64,000 bases of DNA from Isochrysis galbana (Eukaryota > Haptophyta > Isochrysidales > Isochrysidaceae). Each line of letters starts with the position of its first letter. The first letter of the stretch is position 1. The position numbers were made by a program, and so were the translations under genes. Positions 43,101 through 55,126 of the stretch are shown piece after piece. Below the pieces are notes generated by a model. It was not told the origin of the DNA. It saw only the letters and a list, made by a program, of their open reading frames with translations, and searched no databases. Where the stretch lies: positions 499,528 to 563,527 of the forward strand of contig CM030941.1 of assembly GCA_018136815.1 (NCBI GenBank), read 5' to 3'.

Positions 43101-46100
43101 GATGCCGTGTGGAGGAGATAGCGGACCACACGCTGTTGCACCGACGCTGCCCCCAACGACAAGGCCCACCCGAGATGAGCGTGCACTACGATCGGCGCTG
43201 CCAGCAACAGCACGACAGACAGATGTGCCTGAACACCTTTCACGCGCTGGGTCTCCTCCCACTACATCCACAGATGCATCGGAGGACAGACACCTGCCAC
43301 GTGGGCTGGTCCTGTCGAAGCCTTCGTCCCCACTTCGCAGGCTCAGGGCGCTGAGTCCCCCGTCAGTATCGTCGTCGGATGCATCGCTAAGCAGCAGCTC
43401 CACGGCCTCCGCATCGGCTCCACCACCGGCATCGTCAGCGGACGAAAGGGCCGTGCCAACATCTAGTGAATCGCTGTCGCCAAGGCGGCCGTACGCAGTG
43501 ATGTTGGCGCCACTTGATCCCGTCTCAGTTTCTGCTTGCTCGGCAGCGGCGGCTAGAGCACGGTCAAAGTTCAGACGGGAAGCCGGTGGACGGAGAGCGG
43601 CTTGTAAAGCGGCGGGGGTGAGGAATATGATAGGGTGGCGCAGGAAAGGACGGAGGAGGGGGCAAACTCGAGCGAAGACTTCTGCAGTGGAGAAGTGGGA
43701 AGAGAGGGTGGCAATGTAGCCCATGGTAGCGGAGCGAACCCAAGCGTTTGGATGACACAACAGCGGTGCCACTTTCACGGTGACCTGCGGGTCGATCGAG
43801 AGAGTCAGGTTGATGCCACTCAAGGGCCTCTAACTCGGTGTTCGATGAAGTTATGGATGAGTGCGCTCCCGTGCTTTGCTCGACGGGCTGGTGAACAAGT
43901 GTCCACAAGCAGACAAGGCGGCCAGTTGCCAGCCACGGTCCATGTACACACCTCTAGTAGCGAGCCCCTCGGATGGAGCCCAACCTCAGAAAGTCGACAT
44001 AGTGACTCGAGAGCGGCACAGACGACTGGCTCATCCACGTCGGTCAGCGCCTGAGGTGGTTGGGACGGGTTGGAGCCATCGCCATCAAGACATTCCCGAC
44101 ATCAAGGCTCCGAAAAGTCAAGCTGGAGGTGAAGGTCACGCCCTTGTGGCAACGTTTGCCCGTGCACCCGGAGGCGACTGAGCGCGTGTATGCGTGTAGA
44201 TCTCTCTACCTAATCCGTCGCCCCAATCCGTCTAGGTCGAACACACCTGCATAATACATGGCAGAATGAATGCCTGCAGACTGGCCCTGCCCACAAATGC
44301 GCAGACCCCGCCCACTCCTTCAAAAAAGGCGGCTCGAAGCGCTGGGTCGCGATCATTCAAAAAAGTAATCAACAACGGCAAGAGCATATCGTTCGTGGAC
44401 TGACGACCAAGAAAAATGGCAAGAGACGTCACGCCAGAAAGAAGGGACCGCTTGACAGCGGCAGAGGAGTGAGCGTCGGTGAGGATGGCCACCGCGACGT
44501 GCGAGATCTGTGCAGCGGCGAGGGATATGCGGGTGATTCAGCGCATCCGCAGTTTCGGGATGCGAAACACCAAGCACCGGCATAACCACTGCACATCTTT
44601 GGACATAATCTAGCTGCGTGCCGCGATTTCACCTGCTCTTGCAGTGTCGCTAGCTCTGTATCAAACGAGCGCAGTGTGCTCGCCGCAACCGCATCGAGTC
44701 CATCGTGCTGGCCACACGCGACCGTGGGAGCCCCGGCCGCCTTGCTCCCGCTGTCGCAGCTTATTGTGGCCCCAACGACGAGCCCCGCCCCGCCATTGAC
44801 AACGCCGCCAACCCCAGTGCTAGTGGCACCGGCAGCACCGGATAAGGCTGAACTATTCGACCCTCCAGCATCGCCAGCGCCGGTATTGCTAGGCTTGCGC
44901 GATCCTGCGCTGGCACTGGAAGCTTGCTCAGTGATGGAAAGAGTTCGCACCCATTGAGCTGTCTCCAGAAAGCGCTTGGCTATAGTGGCAAGTTCACCCA
45001 AGCGAAGAGCAAGAGCACATCGGACAACGGATTCTACTCCATGAGGGGGGGGGGGGGTTCGTTTGTGAATTGGTCGTAGAGCTCCACGAACGAGCTCTCA
45101 TACTTCCCCGCAATGGATGGGAAAGGGCTTACCACACCAGTACGAGCTGTAAGGGTTCCGCTGCCCATGTGGTCGGCAATTGAGCAAGCAGCTACAAATG
45201 TTGAAGCTCACCTTGGTCAGTAGCGCAGCGCCCAACTGCGGGCAGCACATAATCGGGTAGAAGCCGTGTGTCTGCCGGCTGCAAAAAATTGACGGATGAA
45301 AGCAGGTCGACTATGAGGTGAAGCGCCTCAGCCCTAGCCTGAGAGATGCACGGGATGAAGCGACGAGAGCGGTGATGGGAGTGCCTGGCTTTATGGTGCT
45401 CGACGGCTGGGTAGGCGCAGAGCAACAGGAGTGGTGAGTAGAAATGGCAGGGACCAGTAGTTCACTAGGCATGCTTGCGGTGAAGGTCGGGGAGTGAATG
45501 TGGCGATGGCGTCGATTCGTGTGCGGTAGCCGACGCACCGTGGGCAGAGGACTGGACAAGCACGTGACAAAGTATGGCAGCACTCGCTGCGTCTTAACTG
45601 AGTCCTCACAGAAGAGTGCAAGGCGGAGGAGAGTCCGCAACGTTCTCAAGAGAAGGGCTGGAGAGCGGATGGAGCGGATACATGCGCAGAAGGGGGCGAC
45701 TGCGACCACCAGCGGAGAAGGGGAAGGCGAAGAGGCGGAGACGGAGGGGGGAGAGTGTGTTGCAGAAATGGCAGGCATCGACGTGACCAAATCGTTTTGT
45801 GAAGTGGGCGGTGACGCGCTAGGAGCTTCCGATGCTGCCTCCTTTCTCCAGAGCTCCTCGACTCGCGATAGATACGCAACCGCTCCTTTCTCCGCCCAGC
45901 CCAAATAACCGTTTCGACCTGACGCGCCGTCCTCACGATATGCCCCATCGCCTTTCTCCCTTGTTGCGAGGGAGGTTGCTGTGTCAACCCCCCAGTTGGG
46001 TGTGCCAACATTCCTGAGCAGCGCGTCGGCCGCTCCGTCGGTATGCAGGCTCGAAGTTCTTGGGGCCATCTGGGCCAGGATTTCAGGAGCCGCATCGCAG

Positions 46101-47736
46101 AGACGAAGTGCCTGGCGCTCGCAGTCCAACAGGCGCAATGAAGCAAGGAAAGGGTGAATGTAGGAGTAGAAGGCCTGGACCAAGGTTGGACCAGGATCAG
46201 GTTAGGAGGGGTGCTACACACTCCCAAAGGTTTGGACTATTTTTGTGACACAAGTTGCAGTCTCAGGTACGACTCCCTCACCGTACTCACAAGGACCTTG
46301 TGAGGCCTCGTGCGCATTCAGTCTCCGCCACAACGCAAGGAGGGAATCGCTGCCTTGACACGCACCTCGGGCAGTGTGTCGCCTCGGAGCATTTCTAAGC
46401 ATTCATTTGCCGTCGGCCGTTCCGAGGGATCACAGGCCGTCATGCCTCGCAGCACATCCTAGTATACCGTGGGTGGGAAGTTGCATCAGGGTGATTCCCA
46501 CTTCTTGCGGCCTGGTGCCCCAAGGGCCAGAGGAGGGACCAACGTGTCGCCGGAGCGCGTGTTCAGAGCAGGAGTGCCATTCATCCAGATACCCGGAGGC
46601 CACGAGGCGATGCTCACTTGCAACTTTGGCGGCTCGACTCGAGCGAGAAGTGCCGCCAGCTGTGCACTGCCTTCCCCTTTACGGTATCGCAGCAACTTAG
46701 GCAGGTCGAAGGCGGGGCCACACCTATACAAGTGGACGACGGACGGATGAGCACGAGGCCAAGGCAGTCCAAACATCCTTTTGGGATAGTAGAGAAGCGC
46801 CGTGGTTGTTATCGGCCAGCAGATGTGGAACCGATATAGATGGGTAATTGACTCACTCGAGGAAGAGCTCCAGCAGCACGCATCCCGCGCTGAAGACGTC
46901 CATGCATGGCTGGAGGCCCGAGCTAGCCGTTGGGTGGTTGGCAAGCGGCCTCTCCCCAAACCGCTCTGGGGCGAGATAGCATGAGCGGCGTGTACCGCCA
47001 CCGTCGAAGTAAAAGGAGAAGTCAGCCGGGTCGTCGGCAGGGAGCAGAGCCGGCTTGAAATTGCCTAAATCCGTCAGCTACGAGCGGGGGTTGAAGGGGC
47101 GCGGCGAAAGCGAGGGTGGAGTAGGGTGAAAAGGGAGCCGCTGGGCAGCCCGAAGTAGGTGTCACATGCCATCGACAGAGCCATGGATGGGGAGCAATAT
47201 CCGCCCCTATGCATGCCTCGCCGGTGCAGCGGACGTTGGCGTGGGCACGGCCGGACCTGCAGCCAGCCAGCGGAAGTGAGCATGACATTCTCACCCTTGA
47301 TGTCTCCATGGACGACGCCTGCGCCATGGCACTGCGAGAGCGCCATGAGCAGCTGGAACCCGATCCACAGCTTCTCATGTGCCGTGAGAAAAGGTGGCGT
47401 GGCGATCCTCTCGAGGAGCGTGGAATGAAGGAATTGGCGCGCAAGGTAGGCGACGTGCTGTCCCTCTTTGAACCAGCGGAACGGCATCACGTTCGGCGCG
47501 GCGTCCACGCTCAGCCGAGAGCGAACCTCTGTGAGCATCTCCTCATACGCACTCAGCCGCTCGCTCGCGTCTCTCTTCACGTAGACCTTGACAACGAGGA
47601 GCTGGCCGTCCCCCATCGCACACTTGAGTGTCTTGACGAACCGGCCGCCGCCCAGCCGTTCGACGAATGCCAGCGACTGAAGCTCAGGCAGAGAAGTGTA
47701 GTCGGGAGGTACTGCCGCGCCCAGCTGGTTGCCCAT
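40183..47736 (-). CDS. VPS15: VPS15 / PIK3R4, regulatory pseudokinase of class III PI3-kinase
   Basis: VPS15 anchors and regulates VPS34 on endosomal and autophagic membranes. The start at 47736 (MGNQLG) is an N-myristoylation signal. Exons 47736-47257, 47077-46857 and the next two join in phase. The kinase domain shows LGGGRFVKTLKC, VVKVYVKRD, LARQFLHSTLLERIATPPFL and HGDIKGENVML, then TDLGNFKPALLPADDPADFS and SCYLAPERF, all VPS15-specific. The DFG position reads DLG. After PEAFYSYIHPFLASLRLLD, HEAT-type helices follow (PDYVLPAVGRCA, ALRAAFFEGVGGVCAFVGR, VAPLLCHPNAWVRSATMGYI, ADVFARVCPLLRPFL-like). The C-terminal WD40 domain spans about 42.8-40.2 kb (GTWIATGSSTGNLCLWDI, STDRVVRVWRPG, LISGSLDGVLHFWR-stop). 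Some middle exon edges (43.8-46.2 kb) are unresolved. Ser/Ala-rich inserts separate the domains. Confidence 0.9.
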
Positions 47737-48067
47737 CCCCGCCCGCTCGCGCCCCCCGGAGCGCGGGACGGCCACCTTTCTCTTTTACTTCACAACGCGG
47801 CCAGAGTCTAATTCGAGTACATATTATACAAGTGTGGAGGGGACGGAAATAGCACTACCATCCACTCAGGCAAAACAAAAAGAAGGGAGAGATGGAGAAC
47901 GCCCACGGCGACGGGAGGCCGGTCCGCCCCTTCTCCCTCTCGCGGCTAACTACCTATTGTTATCATAGGGGTCAGTAGGGGAGCCTCGCGCCCCCCTCCC
48001 CCCGCTCCGGGCATTAACTCAAACTCAAGGCTCAAGGGAGTTCTAATGGCTAATGGCTAAGGGGAGA
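47737..48067. other. Upstream region of VPS15
   Basis: Candidate promoter and 5'UTR of VPS15. No independent gene. Confidence 0.4.
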
Positions 48068-48840
48068 ACGGATCACCGGGGGGGGGGGGGGGGGGGGGCA
48101 CCGGACCATATCTAAGCCCTTCACCCCTATCCCCCCAGTTGTGCACGGGGGGAGTCGCCTGATGGCGGGGGGGAGAACAACTAAGTTTATACTTGGTTGA
48201 CCCATGGGGGGGCACGAGCCCCCCCCTCTCTCCACTCCTCCCCTGCCATGGGGGAGGAACCACCCATCCTCCTGGCACGCCTGATGGCTTGCCAGGAGGC
48301 CACTGCCCTACTGACCCACTCCCTTCCCCACAGGCTCGCCCCATTCCCCCATCCTGGCCCCTCGTGACCAGCCCATCGCTCCAACCCCCCTCCCCCCCTG
48401 GTCGACAGGCAGACAGGTGCAGATTGGGGGCCCCAGAGGCTCAGGAGCGCCAGCGAGGGAGAGGCAGGGGAGACCAGGGCCCAGTCCCAGCCTCCTCTGC
48501 CCCCAGAGCTGGCCTCCATGAGCCTCCAGGGGTCGCCAGGGGCAGCTGCAGGCCTGCCGCAGGCGCGCCATCGCGCGTGCCGCAGGCCGCAGGAGAGGGG
48601 AGAGAGAGCGCGGAGAAGGGGGTGGGCGGAGCGAGAGCTCCGCTCACCGAAAAATAGGTAAGTCCCGCGCCTGTTTACAGGATAAGTCGGGGCTGAGACC
48701 GCCGCCCACTCGGAGACACAGGAGGAAGGGGGGGAATGATCACCGGGGGGGGGCGCGGGCCACCGGACCATATCTAAGCCCTTCACCCCTATCCCCCTAG
48801 TAGTGCACGGGGGGAGTCGCCTTATGGCGGGGGGAGAAGG
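48068..48840 (+). mobile_element. Hairpin-ended element, subfamily B copy 3, between ~105-bp direct repeats
   Basis: The element proper begins at 48179 (aactaagtttatacttggtt) and ends near 48737. The sequence from gatcaccgggg, through accggaccatatctaagccc, to tgcacggggggagtcgcc occurs before it (48068-48175) and after it (48738-48835). The downstream copy corresponds to the tail seen after the 36-kb copy, so the upstream one may be the remnant of an earlier insertion. Confidence 0.7.
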
Positions 48841-49045
48841 GCCGGGGAAGTGGGGGTGTAGAAAGTTTCCTACGTGAGTAGAAAGTAGAGGGTCCACGGC
48901 CGCGTGTGCGGTGAGACTATTAAAAGGTTTATTTATTTATGATGGCGGGGGGAGAAGGGTCGCGGGAGTGGGGGTGTAGAAAGTTTGCTGCGACGTTGTG
49001 CGTTGTGCCACGAGCCTGGTTAACAGGAGAAAGTGTTCGCCTTCA
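48841..49045. repeat. Short direct repeat
   Basis: ggcggggggagaagggccgg...gtgggggtgtagaaagttt at 48826-48870 recurs at about 48943-48985. Confidence 0.7.
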
Positions 49046-49393
49046 TTATTCATGCAATATTGGGAGGGGAGAGAGAGTGGAGAACGTGGAGTCGTAGCTG
49101 CTCTTGCAGCCCATGCTACCACGCCTGCGCGTGACTAAAGTAGTGAGAAGGTTGTACGCGCCCCGTGAGCATACGACCATGCTCTCCAAACGGAGAGCAA
49201 CTCCAAAACTTAGGTCAAGCAAGATTGAAGTGACGAACACGCATCCCACAAATTCTACTCTTTCCAAGAAGTGTACTACACGCTCATCATCATGAGAAGC
49301 AGTGGGAGTGCAGGATTGCTTTGACCTCTCGTTTGTCGCAGCTACAGAAGCAATCCCCTTGACAAACTGGAGAAGGAGAAAAGCGAGAAGCAT
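49046..49393 (-). CDS. Possible small membrane protein (hypothetical)
   Basis: A 115-codon frame starting MLLAFLLLQFVKGIASVAA, a plausible signal sequence, with a second hydrophobic stretch (FVGCVFVTSILLDLSFGVAL). It lies only 21 bp past the stop of the SNM1-fusion gene on the same strand, so it could equally be part of that gene's 3'UTR. No homology recognised. Confidence 0.25.
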   Translation of the reverse strand: MLLAFLLLQFVKGIASVAATNERSKQSCTPTASHDDERVVHFLERVEFVGCVFVTSILLDLSFGVALRLESMVVCSRGAYNLLTTLVTRRRGSMGCKSSYDSTFSTLSPLPILHE

Positions 49394-49414
49394 GCGTTGA
49401 GCACCAAGCGACCC

Positions 49415-52400
49415 TCAGCCTCCACCCTTGCTTCGGCGGAGCCACCCGCTCATGATGGCCGCTGAGGGACAGCTTTCGGCCTTACTGATGGCGCCGCCTT
49501 GCATACGACTACCGCTGCGCACCCTAGCAGAGCCGGGCTTCGGGTCGCCCCCACCGCGCCCGCCGCTAAGCGGCGTCATGCCCTCTGCACTTTTCGGTGA
49601 GCGTCCCATCACAGCTGAGGGTCCTAGTACCATTTCCCGCTGCTCTCGTCGTTGCTGGTGAACTTGGAGCCATTCGCTGTAAGTAGACGTGTCCCTCGCG
49701 CGCGCGGTGGTAGGGAGCAGGCCACCGAGGTTTAAAAAGCCCTCGTTCAGTGCGGCACCGTCCTCCGTGGTGGTGCCTTCCTCCGGGCCCGCAAAGGCGG
49801 CTGTAGATGGCAGACACGGATCATCCGAGCGCCACGGTGCGCGGCATGCCGGACATGGCACGGATTGCAGCGCGCCCCGAGCGAAGGCCCAGCGGCGGAT
49901 GCACGCGGCGTGGTAGTTGCGCCCGCAGCCATGAGCGCAGTATGACGTTGCGGGGCCGGACCGGGCTGAGATGGTAGGGACCGCCGATCCGCATCCGCTA
50001 GCCGCTTCTACCTGCAGCGCTCCCGAAGCCGACGCCGACAATTCCTTTGAATCGCATAGCGCATCAGGACGCGACATGGCTTCGCTCACCATCTGCGCAA
50101 TCTCTGCCTCTGGCGATTCAGCGGTGACTGGGTCGTAGCAGATCAGGCATGGCTCACTGTCGTTGTCGATTGGCCTGGGCTCCACCATCGGGAGCGCGAG
50201 GTCGACCGTTGCATCCCCACCGCTCAGTGGCAAGGCGGTGCCCCCCGATGTCGCGAGCGATTGGTTTTCAGCACCGGCTGCGGCGGCGTGACGCTCGTAG
50301 GCCCGGCGCAGCTCCACACTCGCTATGGCGTCCGTGGGCATCGCGCTCGCTGCCGGCCGATGGGCACTGCCGCGCCTGGTACCGTCGCGCGTCGGGTAGC
50401 CGCCGTCTACGGGCTCGCCTTCCATGGTAGTCCCCTCTATTACTGCCGGCGAATGGCCCGAGCCAGCCGCCGGTGAGGCACCTGCCGTGCACAGTTGTAG
50501 CCACGAGTCGCTCACGAGGACATGCGTGAGCTCCGTTGCAAGGAGTGCCTTTTGAAGCGGGAGAGTCGACTCACGCGAAACGCGCAGTACCTGAGCAGGA
50601 CAAAGGCGCGCAAGGACGCGCCAACGTGGTAAGTAAGGGCAAGATGGGTTGAGCGCGAGCGATCGAGGACGGGCCGATTGGGTACCTTGCGCTTGTAAGG
50701 GCCCTTTCGGACGCCGCGCGCACCTTGAAGTACACGAAGAGGAGGTGCTTGCATATGGCGGCACGCTCCGTGAAGTCGACGCACGTGCAGCTGGGGAATC
50801 GGCAGATGGTCGCATGGTAGACATTGCCTGCGCCAAGAAGGGACAAGCGGGCGTCAATACGAGGGACCAGAGGTGAGCGAGCACGGTGGCGTCCATACAA
50901 TGTGCACGCCTTGCGCAGTGTGTGTGTGGTGACATCGCTGTGTTCTAGGCCGTGGTGGCGAGGGCTTCGGCAGGCGGTGTTCACCCGTGGAGCCAAGCAC
51001 GGCGAACTGATGCTTCAGGATGTGTCTGCCGCTCTCGCTGCGCTCGGAAAGGTCCCGCCGCTCGAGCAAGTAGAGCCGTTCGCTCAATGCTCGCTCGGCG
51101 CGCGCGCGCGAGGCTGCGGAGTGACGACGCTCTCTGGCCGCGCGCTTCTCGCCACCCGTCGGGACGCCTGTTCCGCTGTCGCCGGATTCATTGCCTCCGT
51201 TATTCCCAACCGAGCCCGCACCGGCAGCCTCACCACACTTGGCGGAGGCGTTGCAACGGGCGGCAGCAGTGATTGCGGCGGCGGTAGGCGGCGGCGGCGG
51301 TGTGGGCAATCGTCCGGCGCGCAGGGCAAGCGATCGCTTCGAAACGAACGACTCGTGGACGACGCGCGCGGATGGGCATAGAGACGTCGGGACCGATCCG
51401 GGCTCCGCTCCCTCGGGGATGACGAGTAGGGTCACCTGCATAGGTTGCTAGAGCCGTGAATTGGATCGGAAGGGCGGGTAGTATGCAATCGACACACCCC
51501 GAGGGGTTCGCGACGAGACAACTGTCCAATTGCCACCCTTCGACGCAGCGTGTGGCTCCCCGGCCAAGGAATTGTGCGGGCGGGACTTGATACGGCTGGC
51601 GAGCAGGGACAAGGAGCGAAAGGACGGACGAGTGCACGACATGGGATCCGCCTCAAGCCTACCTCAGTCTTTTGCAACCTCGACCCCTTCTTGACCACCA
51701 GGGCTCCAAGTGCGGTGAGGCGCGACTCAATGTCGGAGCGAGAGCGGTAGAGAGAATATGACTTGCCGCGCGCGGGCTCGAGAACCCATGCAACCGACCC
51801 GGGAGGGAGCGAGAGGTCCTCCTCCTCCTCGCCTTCTTTCTCCAAATCTATAACCTGGGCCTCGCCTCTCCCGTTATGCCATGGCCGGCGCCGCCGCGAC
51901 GTCGCGACCGGAAGAGGCGAGCTAGTGCAGATGAGCGGGCCCGAGCCCACTCCATTCCCACCATCGGCCTTGGCCTCAACTAAAGGCCGGGCGCTCGACG
52001 TTGAGGGTTCGTCTTCAGGAGCACAGATGAACTCCACCGGCACCTGTCCTTGATTGGCGCCAAAGTGCACGGCGGCGGCAGCAGAGACGTCGTGCGAGGC
52101 GTCCAGCAGAAGCTGCCATTTGTATTTCAGAGGCAAATCCGGTCCCACCAAGTCAGAAAGCGCGGACAGCGCGGCGGCCGGCGGCGCCTCGTCGCTGGCG
52201 GCTGTGGTCAGCTGCGCCCACCGCCGCTTCTGCGCCGTCGACGTGTCGGAAGAGGGCCGATGCTTGAAAAACCAGTCGAGTCTCCGTTTGTCTTTGGACA
52301 GGTCCATCGCGTGGACGTACTGCGATAAGATGCGCTCGCGATCGGCGGCGGTGTCGGCGTTGACAGTCGGCACGATGGCGCGGGGGCGGAGCATCGACAC

Positions 52401-54588
52401 GAACGCCTGGGCATGGGCATTACGGGTAGTTGGGCGTGGAGGACGACAGCAAGGAGAAGAACGTCCGGGAAGGACTCGAGGGGAATGGCTAGTACGACAG
52501 CGCACCAGTCGATGGCTCCTTCGAACCTGGCCGCTAGGAAATGCAATCTCACCTGCAGCTCATCCCAGGATGAGTGCTCTGAATAGGGCACACCGTATGA
52601 TCGTGTGCGCCCCCCGTTCTCGACCCAAGGTAGCGGCAGCGACGTCCATGGGTCGGGATCTCCGGCCGATGAGAGGAAAGAGCCCTCGGCCACGCAAATA
52701 CCAGCGTTGGCAGCTCCTTGACTATCCCCGCTGTCTTGTAGCTCGAGCATCGGCTGGGATGACCTCTCCCTCGCTCTCAAAGCTGGTTGCTGCTTAGCGC
52801 CCATGCGTTTCGCGATCGCACTGGCAGGAACAGTGGGCTCAACGGTGGGGGCACCGATCGGCGCGCTCTGCCCAAACGTGTCAGACCGTCCACAGGTCGG
52901 CGCTCCACCATCGAGTCGACGAGCCTTTGCGACGTTGCCCTCCACCCTGGACCGATACGCTCTGCTGTACTCCCATCCAGTGGGGCGGAAAGTGACGACG
53001 GCATTGAACCTATGGGGCGATGCAGGACGTCCAAGGTGAGAAGTTGCAGCGGTAGAGTGTGAGCCACACTGTGTCCGTCAACTCGAGCTTGGCCCGCTTT
53101 CCGATGGCACGAATGTGCGTGCAAGAAAACGCCGAGAAGTCATCGCTACCGCTCCGCCAGCGTGTGCGCACTCTCGCGGGAATGTGCTGCGGCAGCTTAA
53201 GATCGGGTGAGAGAACAATCGGACCTTCCGGAGTATCGCTCGATGAGAGCGAGCATCGAGGCATGAGCTTCAGCTCCGCCAGAGAGGGGGAGCACATGCA
53301 CCATGATACCGGGATGCCTGCAAAACAAGTTAAAGAAAGGTTCAGTTGAAGTCGGACCGGCGGCAACGAGCTGTCCAAGGAGTCACAAGTTCAAAGTATC
53401 GATGCACTGCGCAGCCTCATCGCGAGCGCATAGCCCGGATAGCGGTTTGGCTGCAGAGAGCAAGCACGTGCCACTGGTGGGTAGTGATCCTTGTGATGGC
53501 ATGGGGAAGGGCTGGCCAGCGCACGTTTCGTCTTCGGTGTGGATGCTGTCATCCCATGCGCCACACAGCCTGAGAGAAAGTGCCCGACGAGAGGAGACGA
53601 GTGCGACACCGCCGGCAGCACGGCAGACGGCAGCGATGGCTTTCTCCTTGCCCACCTGTGTTAATATGGCAAAGTCGGGAAACGAGGTCAAGCGAACTGG
53701 AGTTCAGCGCGGCCTCACAACTGGTGCATGGCCGCATGGCTGGACGGGCGATTCGCATGAGGATCTCAACATCACCTGGTAAGAACCCACAATGAAAAGT
53801 GTCGCGGGCTCGCGCGCCAATTCGGCTCGCGTAATGTCCTCGAGTGTCTGCAGCGTTCGGGGCTGCGGTGGGAACGTCCATCGGGGGTTGGAATAGGTCG
53901 TATCCAAATATAGTACATCAATCGGCAGGACTGGGGCAGATGCGGACGAGGAAGAGAGATGGGTTGGAGCGGACATCGCCATGTTTGTCGAGATGCCGCC
54001 GGTGGCGGCCTCGGGCTTAGCACCAGCCTCGAGTTCCGTCGCCCGTCGTTTGCGCTCGGTGTTCGTCCTGCCGAGGAGAAGGGCCGGACATGACGCGCCG
54101 CTAGCGGCATCCAGCGACGAGGCAGCACTGCACGCGGACAATTTGGGAGCGAGCGCTCGATCGCACTGCATTGTGCACAGATGCCTCATCACTGCCTCTC
54201 GCACATCTGGCGAGACGCGGCAGTCTCCAGTGTGCAGCGCGACGTATCTGCTCTGCAGGTGCTCGAGCAGGAACATGACAGAGCCTGGGCAGTGTCCCGC
54301 GTCGAGCGCATTTATACGCACCCCTTCGACCTCGATGCTCTCGCCCACGTCGACAGTGACAATCACCTTGGGCTTCACGCCGAGCGTTGCACGCAGCACC
54401 CGTGCGGTAATGGATGAGCAGTAGATGGTGCCCACGTCGAATGAGGCGGCGAGCCCGACCGTGTGGTCCGAGTGAGCGTGAGTAAGCAGGTAGTGCCGTA
54501 CGGAGGGCTCAAGGTAGTTGAAGCCGTCCACGATGAAGCCGTCCAGCGGAGCACGCAGACGCTTGAGCGATGCCAGCTGTGTAGCCAT
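49415..54588 (-). CDS. SNM1/Pso2-type DNA-crosslink-repair nuclease fused to SIM, SWIM and RING
   Basis: Eight exons: 54588-53776, 53655-53387, 53317-53225, 53009-52553, 52406-51663, 51435-50985, 50827-50724 and 50590-49415. All junctions are GT-AG and phase-consistent, totalling 4,107 nt, 1,368 residues. MBL/beta-CASP nuclease: THAHSDH (36-42), DAGHCPGSV (97-104), HTGDCR, LDTTYSNPRWTFPPQ, VGKEKAIAAV, MVHVLPL, VVTFRPTGW, VPYSEHSSWDEL and RAIVPTVNADT, every SNM1 hallmark. It trims DNA ends at interstrand crosslinks in the nucleus. Then come a possible UBA-like helix pair (~617-665), a SUMO-interaction-like motif VIDLEKEGEEEE (729-740) and a possible BRCT-like segment. A SWIM finger follows (CTCVDF..ICKH, ~955-970, within FAVLGSTGNVYH...). 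Last is a RING (C1125, C1128, C1195, C1199, H1204, C1207, C1223, C1226; GCGRNYHAACIRRW..CPACRAPW), as in ZSWIM2-type E3 ligases. Both halves are secure. The fusion rests on the 51663/51435 junction. Confidence 0.85.
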
Positions 54589-54626
54589 TGCTGTGTTGAG
54601 ACCGCTCGACTTTCTCTGTTCCTCAC

Positions 54627-54632
<6 letters not shown>

Positions 54633-54684
<52 letters not shown>
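54633..54684. repeat. (CT)n microsatellite
   Basis: About 25 CT units immediately upstream of the nuclease ATG, comparable to the GA tract before the esterase gene. Confidence 0.95.
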
Positions 54685-54686
<2 letters not shown>

Positions 54687-54689
54687 GCA

Positions 54690-55045
54690 GTGCTCCCGCC
54701 TCCCTCAATCCCCTCCTATCTCACCCCGCCTCTCTTTCTCCACCTCTCCCTGCCCCCAACCCCCCGTTGTTCCTCCCTCACCCTCTCCTCTGCTCTCCCG
54801 CCTTCCCCAGCTTCTTCCGCCCTCCGAAGGGGCCACCTCGAGCTCCTCCAGCCCCGCGCCCTCTCTGCCTCTCTGCTCTGCTTTCCTCGCTCCTCAGCCC
54901 TCCTCCCCTCCCTTCCTGTCTCCCTCCTCCGCTCTCGTCCCACCCTCGCCACTCCCCACACACCACACTCCCCGCGCGCCTCTGGCTCACCACCCCTCCG
55001 CTCTCTCTCTCCCGCCTTCGCCACCTCTCTCTCCTTCTCCAAAGA
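54690..55045. repeat. Pyrimidine-rich low-complexity block
   Basis: Ser/Pro/Leu or Arg/Glu-rich false frames on both strands. Probably 5' flank of the nuclease gene. Confidence 0.7.
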
Positions 55046-55126
55046 AGTTTATGAGTCTAAGAGCTCTAGTAATAAAGTTGTCAGAGTTTTCTTGTTGTCC
55101 TAGTTTAATCCTAGTGCTGAGGGACC

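Noticed and set aside
50149..51450. Plus-strand Arg/Ala-rich frames over the SWIM-RING region
   Set aside because: They are shadows of the minus-strand exons, which carry the zinc-ligand patterns and splice sites.
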